Of a stretch of DNA of 64,000 bases, positions 10,901 through 22,900 are shown in pieces. Location: the NCBI GenBank assembly GCA_933228895.1, contig OW121855.1, positions 33,494,698 to 33,558,697 on the forward strand, in the 5' to 3' direction. This stretch comes from Platycnemis pennipes (taxonomy: Eukaryota; Arthropoda; Insecta; Odonata; Platycnemididae). Both the position numbers and the translations under genes were made by a program. The notes under the pieces were generated by a model. It searched no databases, had not been told where the DNA came from, and saw only the letters and a list, made by a program, of their open reading frames with translations. Every line of letters begins with the position of its first letter. Positions within the stretch are counted from its first letter, which is position 1.

Positions 10901-13900
10901 TATTTTTATCTGGGATGTTTATAGAAGTCATGTGGATACAAATACAACAATACTTCAGATAAAATAGATGACAAATATCATTCAACAATATCAAGCATTT
11001 GGGAAATAAGATGTTTTATTGCAGTGTCACAATGAAAAAATAAAACTTTGCCATTTACATGATTGGTTTTGTAACAGAAACAGTGACTTATATTGCAGGC
11101 CTTGTCCCTTTGCATGATCTAGGGGAATTGGAAGGGAATAAGGATTTTTTAGTAGTAGAAATGGACTTATCAAGGGTAGAGGTGGATATTATGAAAATAT
11201 CTTTAATGCCTTGTATTGCACCAAAGATAATCAGTTCAAACTAGATAACCACCCTAAAGCTTCAGGAAAGGCAATTTCACCAAAATTGAACCTACCTGAG
11301 TATTTTTTGCTGCATCTCATACATGATATCTTTCTCCCATTCATCAAACTGGTTCTGGGAATATTCCCTTAACTCCTTCAACACCTCACTAACTTTGGCC
11401 TGAAGATCTCCAAAGCCATTCAGATCACTCAGTATTTTCGAGCTGGTAGATTCCACATCAACTATCTAAATACAAGTAGGTAAATATTTAACAACAAAAA
11501 TTTAGTGCATTCATATATATTGTACCAGCACATTTCAAGGTCATCACCACATCTCTAAGATCATTATCCTTAGCTATTTGGGCTTCCTTAGATACAACAT
11601 TTGCCCTCAAAACAAACTCAGATTTAATAAACAGGGATTATGTACTTAGCCAAGGGACAATATCGAGTAAAGCCCCAGATATTTAATAAACACAAGCTAC
11701 ACAGGAATACATATTAAACATCTGAGGCTAATTTGCATCTAAGCTAATTATTTTAGGTATATTAGCATAGTGCCCAGAATAAAGTCGAAAGACGAAGCTC
11801 CAATTTTGTGGAAGGATACCATTGCGGCAATAAAATGTCTTAGTGACTTCCACACTTTTATTTAGGATTGTAGACCGGTTTAGGCAGTTACGCCATCATC
11901 ACGTGCAATGCAGTTGGACAGAACACAACCAGTATTTATACAGATCTTGGGGGGGGGATCACCTATCTCTATGCATACCTTTGCTTCCAGTTGCCTGGCC
12001 CAATATATGTTAGATACTACTTGAGGCATGTGAGGGAGAGTAAGTGGGGCACCAGATGATGAATGCTGTACTTCACACTGACGGAGTTCTACTTCCACAG
12101 AATTGACGTAATCCATCAGGGAAGCAAGAAGATTCTCTCTCAGTGGCAACAAGGCACGGGCTATGCTGGGTCTTTCTACTGCACCTAAATATCTCTTGAA
12201 CTCCTGGAATTAAATTAAAACATGGATCCGACTCATTAAAAAGGAGAGAAGACTACAGGTATCCTACATCATGCTGGACATAAAGTTTTTATCCTAAATC
12301 AATGGCGATTGTCTATTGACTGAACTGGTATGGCCACTCATGCCAAATAGGTCAAAGGATAAGAGCCAGACTAAAGGCAGTCCACATACTTGTAGCAACT
12401 GATGCAACTCAGAGAAGGCATCTGACCATAGTGGGGTGGCCTCTGAAAAAAATAGTGTCTCGTTAAAAAACACTATTGAGAAAGGCAACAGGGAACCACC
12501 TCAATTATATGATAAAAATCCTAGAGTTGTATGCTGGATAACAGCATATGCAGACACTGATGTTCACTAAGGATCGAAGGAACAGCCAAAGATAACTCGG
12601 GAGTTGAAAACATCAGGCATCTACTGTTTTCCATCTAAATCTGGACATATTAACATTGGGGAAACTAGCCAGACTATAGAGAGGCACCTGAAAGAGCATA
12701 AAAGGTATATCAGGCTCTACTATCCAGAGAAATCTGTCACAGCTGATCACAGTCTTGAAAATAATCAGCAGAAGAGAGCCACCTTTAGCACTCTTTACCA
12801 ACGTGCTTTTTCGATTTGCGACGGAGACTCCATTGAGAACGAGAAACGCTACATCATCAACGCCTTCGGAAAAAATGACTTCTCTTTCAACACTATTGAC
12901 AACATGGTCGCGAAGGAAGAGAAGAAGCGCAAAGATCTGGCCCTAAAAAGGACCGTTGGGGAAATGGAGCGGGATATAGAAGAGAAGAAAAGCTCCAATT
13001 ATGCCTTAATTCCCTATGTAGCCGGGACTTTGGAAAAAATCGCAAGAATTCTTGGGAAACATAATATAGTGACACGTTTTAACTGTGTCACCAAGACATC
13101 CAACCTTCTATGCAAGGCCAAGGACCGCGTGCCCATGAATATCCAAAGCGGAATATACGAAGTTAAGTGCTCTTGCGGAGACTCATACATTGGCCAAACA
13201 TCAAGAACCATGAAATGCAGAATGCAAGAGGGGGATCGGGTTGGTGTGGTGGCTAGAGTACTGGCCTCCCATCCCGAGGGCCCGGGTTCGATTCCCGGCA
13301 GTGGCGGATTTTTCAGTGGAAAACCGGTCCCCACTTGAGTGCCTAGTGGAGGGCATTTCAAGTACAGTACTCCGTCCGTCGGATGGGACGTTAAGCCGTG
13401 GTCCCCTTGGCGTCTTTCGTTAAGAGTAGGCTAATGCCGACGCCGGGTTTCTCTCCACTCTTCCTCCGTTCCCTAAAAATACCTACCATTACCCAATTAC
13501 CCACCTATCCTATATGGCGCAAATGACCTCAGCTGTCGGTCGCCTCCCCTAAATAACCAACCAACCAGAATGCAAGAACACGAAAGGGCCACCAAAAATA
13601 GGCAGTTTCGGTCATCCGCCATCGCGGAGCACGTATAGGAAGGACCAACACACAATGTGGACTTTGAAAATGCTAAAATCATCGCTAGAGAGAAGCATTA
13701 CTTTCCCCGTCTCATACGAGAGGCTATCGAAATAGCGAAAACATCCACATTCAACAGGGAGGACAGCTATTCGCTCTCTAACGCCTGGAAGAGACTCTTA
13801 CCCAAACGGACCAATCAGAACGCACCTAGCCAAAACCAAGGCTTATATAAGACGGGCAAAAACCTGCATCAAACACTTCGAACCAGAAGACGCCAGCTAC

Positions 13901-16900
13901 AATGCCGGCAAAACTGTCGTCATGAAGATGAATCGACGTGGAGGTCAACCCAAAAACCTTGCTATGCAAGTTGCAGAGTTGGTTGATTTTCCGATTTGGA
14001 AGCCATGTTGATTTTCAGCTATGAGTTTATGCAACTTCAAGTATTTGAATACCCGAATATGAAATAGTTTCTCAAATATTTTGGAGAAGACAGATAAGAC
14101 AGATATTGGACTATAGTTGCCTGCATTTTCACATGTCCCCTTTTCATGTGTTCTATTTTTCGCAGTTAATCTTTAATACTTTGCCGAGTCTCTTTTAATA
14201 CATTCTCGTACTTAGTCCTCTCCAACCAAACAAAAGTCCAGCACATGCAGCATCTCCTATCCTTCTCATAATGATAACAATCTCATATCATACATTACCT
14301 GATGTAACTGTAATGGTGATGAAGATGCTAAATTGTTTAGTTGGCTTCTCAATTTAGAGGCAACTTTTGCCTCAGCTGGAGCCAGTACATCCTCAAAACG
14401 TTTCATTGCTACTTGCCAAAGTGGGTCAGTGTATGGGTTGAACTGAACAGGATTCATGCCTGAAAAAAAAGCATATCATTCTTCTAAACTTACAACAGCC
14501 AATTATTTTAGTTTGAGGGCAAATTTACCAGTCCCAAAATAGATATAGCAGTACATCATTGGTGAATCTCCATATAGTCTAAGGGTAACAGATAAGTGCA
14601 AAAGCAGCTGCAAAAGTATTAATATAAATTCATAGGCTATTCATTCTAATAAGTTACGAAATATGGAAAATTAATTGAATTTGTAAGAATTGATACCCTG
14701 ACAGAAATTGAATTTTTTTTCATAGACATTTTTAAAGTCATAACTCATTTTTTATGACCACAATTAATTGCTAAATTGAAAGCCTTAATAGCATTGATTC
14801 TTGCAAGGTGAACTGCCCAATAAAATATTTTACATGAATTATTTTACCATAAACACTTGCCTGAGAAAGGAAGGAAGGCATCTTTCGTCCGAAGATTTTC
14901 CTGCTCACTCGAAGACAACAGCCTTACAAGTTGGCGGTGCATAGTGCGAACCCGCAAGATCTAATGCATAAAAAGGTTAACATTAAGGTCATCTATATAT
15001 ATAAAAATGAATGTATGTGTGTGTGTGTGTTTGTGTGTATGTCCTTTATGCATTACTACACCATTCATCGGATCGCCATGAAACTTTGGGAAGTTGTTGA
15101 GTACATTCCCGAAAAGAGGACTATGGAATCGATATTTCAATATCGATACTTTATCGATATAATATCGCTAAAGTATCGATAAATTGATACATTATTGATA
15201 CAAAATTGAGGTTAAATTATTTAGTTTTTTAAAAGGAATGTATCGTTGCAATATCGATACTGTATCGAATGTATATAATGTGTTTGTCCTTTATGCATTA
15301 CTATTCATCGGATCGCCATGAAACTTTGGAAAGTTATTGAGTACGCTCCGCGAAGGTTTCTACAAAATCGATAATTCAATGTCGATACTGTATCGATATA
15401 ATATCGATAAAATATGGATACATCGATACATTGTTGATACAAAATTGAGGTGAAATTATTTAGGTGTTTTTAATCAAAGTTTTATAAAGTATCATTACAA
15501 TATCGATACTGTATCGATACAATATTGATAACTTCATGCATTACCACAACATTCATCCAATTTCCATGAAGCTTTGGTTAATTGGTTTGTTCACTCCATG
15601 AAGGTTTGTACAATATCGAGAATACAATATTACACTGGAGACGGGATGTGCATCCCATTGAACTTGCAATTCATTGAAACACTCACGTGCAACATATTCA
15701 AATCATCCTGCATGGGACAAATATTTCAGAAATGCCAACTTATTGCTTGGGATGAATGCACAATGGTGCACAAAGCATCGCTCGAGGCTCTGGATCGATC
15801 ATTGCAAGATTTCCGTTGAATCCTGAGACCATTTGAGAACGCATTAATATTGCTTGCACGACATTTCAGGCAAACATTACCTGTAATTCCTCGATTGACA
15901 CTAGCAGATGAAATAAATGCTTGCCTGAAATATTCTACTTTGTGACGACATGTAAAGACGTTAAAATTATATACAAATATGCGTGTCCAGCTGCAAAACA
16001 ATCGATCAATATATTGTATAACCATAAGAATTGTGAAATTAAACATACTATAAACGTGCGCTTTCCATTTAACCAGATTGAGCGACAGCAACGCGTGGCC
16101 GGGTCAGCTTGTACATTATAAAATTTGAACCAAAATAGATACTCATATTCGATATGACCTCATGCATAGTTTATCCCAAAGTGCCAATTTTAAATTTTTT
16201 GCCAAGGAATCAGGGTTTGAACTTGTCTAAGGCTTATTATTTATAGATTTGGTCCAAGATATTATAAATTATTTTGAAAAGGCTAAATTAATAATCAATG
16301 AATACAAAACTATAAAACTATTTCAATGTTTTGCTATCAATAGATTATGTACTGCTTTTGTAATGATTGTTGCATTAACCCTTACGAACCAGTGGATTTC
16401 GTTTGAAATTTTCTGCATGCCCTTAGCTGCAAGGGAGACTCTTTACACCTGTATACTGAGCACTTCTGGAGCGATGAAGCTAGCAGGAGGGCTTTTCTAC
16501 CCCTTGTGACCCAGCTCAGCAGGGCACCAGACCCTTGACCCTTTCCTCAAAAAATGATCCTTTGTATTGATGATAGCCTGTCTCTCGGCATGATTTTGAA
16601 AAATACTTTTCTGGTAAAAGAGCTATATGTACAATAATTTGTATGGGAACTTAAATTAAGAGAGGTGCTTAAATTGCTACCAAGAGTCAAGCAAAACCCT
16701 GCCCTGTTTCCAAGAAAAGGGTCTGGTGTCCCACTGAGAAAGGTTCTCACAGGTAAAATTGCATACCTGGGACCTTTGCTTTTTGCCCTCACTTCTCCTC
16801 ATCCCAGTATCAGCTGTACATAACATTCATTCTTTTGAGTAGGAAATCTGTCATGTATAGCCAAAATTCAGTGTGAGCAGAAGTAACTAAAATTAAAAAA

Positions 16901-19900
16901 ATGTGAAACACAAGTGGGTACATGAAAACATTTGTTTTAATTTCAATATATTTTTTGCTAAATAAAATATTAGATATTGTGACGGAACGGGCTTGATTCT
17001 CCTTTGCCCGTTGACTCGCCGCAGTCCTTACGCCTTCGAGTACTGGAACCCTTACCTTTGCCTCGACACCTCGTCTCCTTCGGACTTTCCCGGGTGGGAA
17101 ATGGTTTTGAGAAAAAGGGATATCGCGACCTTTGTCGCGTGTTTGAGAAGGGCGCCACCTCAAAACCGCGGCATCGGACCAGCTCAGCCAGCAAAGCAAG
17201 GACGATCCAAATTGTTCGAGGGTCGGGGGGACTTTAAGCCAGGGCGGACGGTAAAACAGTGAGGGCCGTATGACGTGAGCGCGGGAGAAATTACGCGAAG
17301 CGTAAGAATGAACCTCTGCCTTTTTTTTACAATTAACACAAGCAACATTTATTCAATGAAATGAGCATGAAAATGAACACGAAGGCACTCTACAGCTAAA
17401 TAACACAGGTCTTAATGACTAATGAGGGATGAAGAGGTGAATGAATGGCGAGACATAAATGGAACGAAATTAACCACAATGAAATTATCACCCTGTAATA
17501 CTTTGACCAAATAAATGACCAAACATGAAAAAATGAAATAAAATGAACTACTAAATGGAGAGAATTACATGCTCCTCGTCCTTTTATGAATACTAATGAT
17601 GAGGACGGGAGTAGGTGATACAGAAATATGGTCCCGTAGGACTATGATTGTCCACTCTTGGGATCAGTTTGACTCTTCTCTTGACCTGAAGGGACTTTAA
17701 CTCTGTTTGGATATCTCGTACACCACTTATTCTGGCGCACACGGGTTTCACAGCGGGGAAGCGTGAATAAGAGGGTTGAAACCACTTAGGATTGGGGAAA
17801 TACGGGTGTGGCGATACTTATGTGTGAGCTGGTGTGGAGCTTGACGGCGAAATCCAGCGCGGAGAGACTGCACCGTTGAGTTTTCGGTATGGTGGCGTGG
17901 AGAACGGAATTCAACATCTCCTGTTGAGATAATGCACCTTCCGACTGAAAGGAACTCGTCCAACCTTTGGTTCCGGGGATGCGGCGACCCGCTAGCTTTT
18001 GCGGTCTGTCGCCCTTATCTACCCGAAACCGCACCTCCTCTTTGGGGTGCCGGGATCGAGGTCCGCTGCGTCTCGTTCCTCTTCTGGGACAGAACGCAGG
18101 AAAAACCGCTAGGGAACGACTTTGTCAATTCCTCGCGGAAGTCGTGGTGATCTCCGTCTCCGATTATCGTCTCTCTCTCCGTCCACACTCTCGCCTGGCT
18201 TCACCAGCACACCCTGAGCTTCTCTGCTCGACTTCCAATCACCAACTGCCAACTGATATCTCTCCCGACTCAACCGTCAGCGTCTTCCTTGTAACGCTCA
18301 TCCCCCCCTCTCACGTGACTACAATTCAAAAATCACCAATAAATTCACGGCTTACACTGCCCAATGACCTGGGTAGACACAAAAGTGGCGTGATTCTCAC
18401 TCTTAAAGAATCCAATGCACAAGACAAAGGAACATTTTACCAGATATCCACGCAGAAAAAAGGCAGGCGTTCATCTCGCTTACGCAACGGGGACCCGGCT
18501 TGGGACGCAAATGACCAACGCGCGAGGCGCGACCAGGGAAAAACAAGGATAAGACGGCCAATCCGTCACAATATGGAGGACAAAATCTATGGAATAATGG
18601 GGGCACGCCTGAGGTATAAACCCTGAGGCTAATGAGAATACCCCATCCAACACATTTTTTTCCCCTCACCCATTCTCACTAACCTATGTGCCAACACATA
18701 TTCTCCATTGTAAAGTCGAAAGACAAAGCTACAATTTTGTGGAAGGATACCATTGCGGCAATAAAATGTCTTAGTGACTTCCACACTTTTATTTAGGATT
18801 GTAGACCAATTTCAGCAGTTACGCCATCATCACATCATCACGTACAATGCAGTATACCAGTATAGTAACCCGGGGGGGGGGGGGGGGGGGGGGGAGGGGG
18901 GGGGGGTGTAATCCAATACCCGTTTCCAATTTTCCAAATTTTGGTTGTGTTCTGTCCAACTGCATTGTACGTGATGGTGGCGCAACTGCCGAAACCGGTC
19001 TACAATCCTAAATAAAAGTGTGGAAGTCACTAAGACATTTTATTGCCGCAATTCTCCATTGTATCAATAACCACTTTTAGAAATAGGTACCAAGAAATAT
19101 GTTCCACCCAGAGGCTTGTCCGATTGATGAATGAAGAGCTCACCAAGTAATCAGACAAGACCAGTGGCAGCAATAATACGAAGCAACGATGTATGTCCAG
19201 TAGATGTGCCCTACAATGGCAGCAAAAGCTCGACCACTGACAAAGAGTTATATGCAGCTGAACCCAAAAATCATCATAGACAGCAATGATATGAGATCTT
19301 AGTTTTACATTTGTGATTATTTGATGAATAGGTATATTACAAGACACAATTTTCATCAGATAATACAGTTTTGCAACATTGGTTTCTATTGAATCACTAT
19401 GAGTTGATGAAAATTAACCTCAAAATACAGTTAGAAAAAATACAGAAAAGGTTCTTGTACATTCTTAATTCATGGTATGCATTATTATTGTAGGGGAGCA
19501 TGGTAGCCTAGTGGGTAGAATGCTTGGCTACTGATCGAAGGGTCCCGGGTTCAAATCCAGGTGAAGCCTTTGGATGCCTCCGAACGAAAAATCCTCAGAG
19601 TGCGAGGTGGCCCAGGGAAAGGAACTGGCCCCCCTACCCTGAATGTGTAAAATTCACACGCCTGTGGGTTAGTCCAGGGTGAGCTCTACCCTCAACTATC
19701 AAAACCAACCGTTGGGTTGAATCACTGAGTGAGTGATTATTGTTGTAATCAATGACAGAATAATAGAAGAGAATACAAAAGAACATCTTACTTCTTGCAA
19801 CCGTGTTTTCAGCTTCAATAGAAAACCAGGAACAAAACTACTGCCTCGCCATGGATGGAACTTATAATTAGGCCAAAATAAAGTTGTAAGGTTTTGACAG

Positions 19901-22900
19901 GATTCAACCCATTTATCACATACAGCAATACCCTAAAAGAAATTAAGTTTCATGATTAGTGAAAATAATTAATTATGGTTAAATTAAAATTCCATGACCA
20001 GTCAATTGTTATTAGTTAATCTAAATTTGGATTTGCAAATGACCCTTCTAATAGCTTTTCTTATTACTTATGCTGATTAAATCATTATGAAGAGAATCAC
20101 TGGATTCTAATGATAAATGTTCTCATTTGTTCTAAGGTTTCCGCAGCATGGCATTGAATGGCTCCTCATTTTTCTCAGGTTTGCTCCACGTACGTTGGCT
20201 TCAGTTGACAATGGTTTTACCAGAATTCCAGCTGACATCTTCAGGTCGACTGCTGTTCGCTGCAATTTTCACCACCTATATAGGACGTCTCGTCTCATAG
20301 CTGCTCCCTGATTGGTTGGATGGCGGAGGGTCCTTCTCCACACAACGTGCAATGGATATCCATCCTCTCAATTGAAATTGTTAGGTGCTTTCACTATCTT
20401 GATGGTCTCTTATCAATCTGGGGAAATAACGTTTCTCTTTAGTTAATATTCTTGTTTTCTAGAAGTCTATCTTAAGCCCTCCATGAATGCTCGGAGACAG
20501 CAGATAAGTTGTACTGTTTCTTCTCCATAGATCTCTGGTGTTCCTCCAGTCTTACAGCCACCGATCTGCATGTTTCGCCAATATAGGTCTTCCTACAGGA
20601 GCACGGCACTTGGTAAACTCCTTCGCTTATATTTTGTGGGATTCTGTCCTTGGGTGTCTTGAGCCTGTTGGCCATCTTCGTCAAGCAATGGTACTTTGTG
20701 CTGACTTGATGCTTTCTCAGGACCCTGGTACTCCTCTCCGTTGTTCCTGCTACAAAGGGGATGTTGGTGTAAGTTTTGGGCTTCTTGTCTTCCGTTTCAT
20801 GCCTTTCCTTGGTTGTGAGCTGGCCCCGTTTCTCCTTCGCAATCCTTCCTAGGACCATGTCTCTTCCGTAGCCATTCTTTTGTAGAGTTCCCAATAGCTG
20901 TGATTTCTCTGCGGCCAGCGAGTCGGTGTCCAAAATACCGTAGGCACAATTTACTAACATAGCCACCAGTGAAGCTTTCTGGGAATGTTGGTGATGCCAA
21001 GTGAAGCCAACATATGTGGAGCAAACCCGAGAGAAATGCAGAGCCGATAAATGTTCTCTTGGCTTGGCACTAGCAATATTCAGACTGCCTTTTTTGCATA
21101 ATCAATACTAACAACATGCCAATAATATGTCATAATCTAGGGCCATGGGTACCTATTGCATCAAAGAAAATAATAAAAGTAAGCACATCAAAGTTAGTTA
21201 CGTGCAACAAATACTTTTGGCTTTCTCAGAGGGTAGAGAAATCAATAGAGATTTTCTCTATACATAATACATATGAACACTGCAACTTAGTGACCTAGGT
21301 CTATAAGCTTATAGATAAATACATAAGTATTTTAAATGCATAACATGTTACTTATTTCTATTAATAATATGGATAATATACTGAGTTTTACAACAGTGAA
21401 AACAGAATCTGTAGGCAGAAAACCATTAATTAGTACTACCTGTCCCTGGAGAACAAATAAAATATCCTGAATAAAATATGTAGATATTTCACTTAAATTC
21501 ATATAAACTTTTTGTTGAATCACAAATTTCCTACAGTTAAAAACTTTACATAAATTGATGGACTCAGATGGACTCATATATTGTTCCAATTACTGTGTGT
21601 AAAATATAATACTGTTTTTCCATTACTAAATGACATGAGTTACATTATTTTCAACATATATATTCAGAATAAAATAATTCTAAATTACTATATACTTTCT
21701 ATGGGTACCTAACTGTTTCCTTGACTCTTCATCCAGTAGAAAAATGATGTTTTGAATGGAGTTCAAGCAAGTTTTTCACTTGATTAAAGGAAGGGTATTG
21801 TTCATAGAAATACAAATTTTCGAAGTTACATCAAGTAGAACTGTTAAGAGACTCACAGATTTTCTCAATCAAATTTAAATAGATGAGTGCAAACCTCATC
21901 ACAAACAAACCAAAATTTGTACAAAATTAACCAATATGACAATTGTGAAACACCAGCCTACCTGATTCATCAGTTCCTCTATTTCCATGAATGAATCACT
22001 CCACAAGTTTCTCTGCTTGAACTTTGTTTGAACACACCCAGTCACTTCATTCCCTACAGAGACAAAAAACTCCTCATTACGCAATTGACAACAAAATGAT
22101 ATATACATGGGTTGTTGTAATGTTCCACCTGACAGGATAACTAGCAACACATTGGAACATTTTGAATCATCATCAGGTAGATACATCAACTATCTTAAAA
22201 ACAAGGGAATGAAAGAGAAGGGGTCATGCCATGAGAGTTAAGCAAGGAGGTGGGTCACTCATACCAGATTTTGTATAATCATGAGGATTTTGAGAAATGG
22301 ATAATTGCAGTAAAGTTTGAAGATGCTGGTCTTTCGGGATTCCCTCCGCGTTGGTCCATAGTTCCTTGGACCAACTAGTCATAGTCCAAGGAACTATGGA
22401 CCAACGCGGAGGGAATACCGAAAGACCAGCATCTTCAAGTAAGACAACCCACGGAAGCCTACACAAGGATTGCAGTAAAGTTTAAGCAGTCTGATTGATC
22501 AACTTGAGATGAGAACCTAGAGAACCACCTGAGATGCTTATTCTTTAGTGTAAATAAAAACTTGAAGTGATAGCTAAATATTAGTGTCTCCATTACATAT
22601 AAATAATACCTAGTCCAACAATCATTTAGTTGCGGTATATACAGTACACTTATTCCTATTATGCACTGGGAATAACATATGAATTACAACCAGAATTGCC
22701 TTAATGGCAACTTTAGTAATTTTACTGCTGAAGGTACCAGCTTAGGTTAAGCTATGCACCAGATGAAATTGATTTTTTTCACCTTAAAATCTTTACAATT
22801 GATACAATCTTAGAGAATTATAGAAAAATAAGAGCCAACATATATATAATTCAAACTAATTGACAGACTATCCAGCAGAAGAGTCATCTATGACATTTAA

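Noticed and set aside
17967..18626. Longest ORF of its area (219 codons, plus strand)
   Set aside because: Low-complexity Ser/Pro/Arg-rich peptide with no motif, fully inside the LTR-like unit, with competing ORFs in other frames. GC-rich sequence lengthens chance ORFs.
19494..19570. Possible functional tRNA gene
   Set aside because: A and B boxes are present but the acceptor stem and anticodon arm do not fold, and a SINE body follows.
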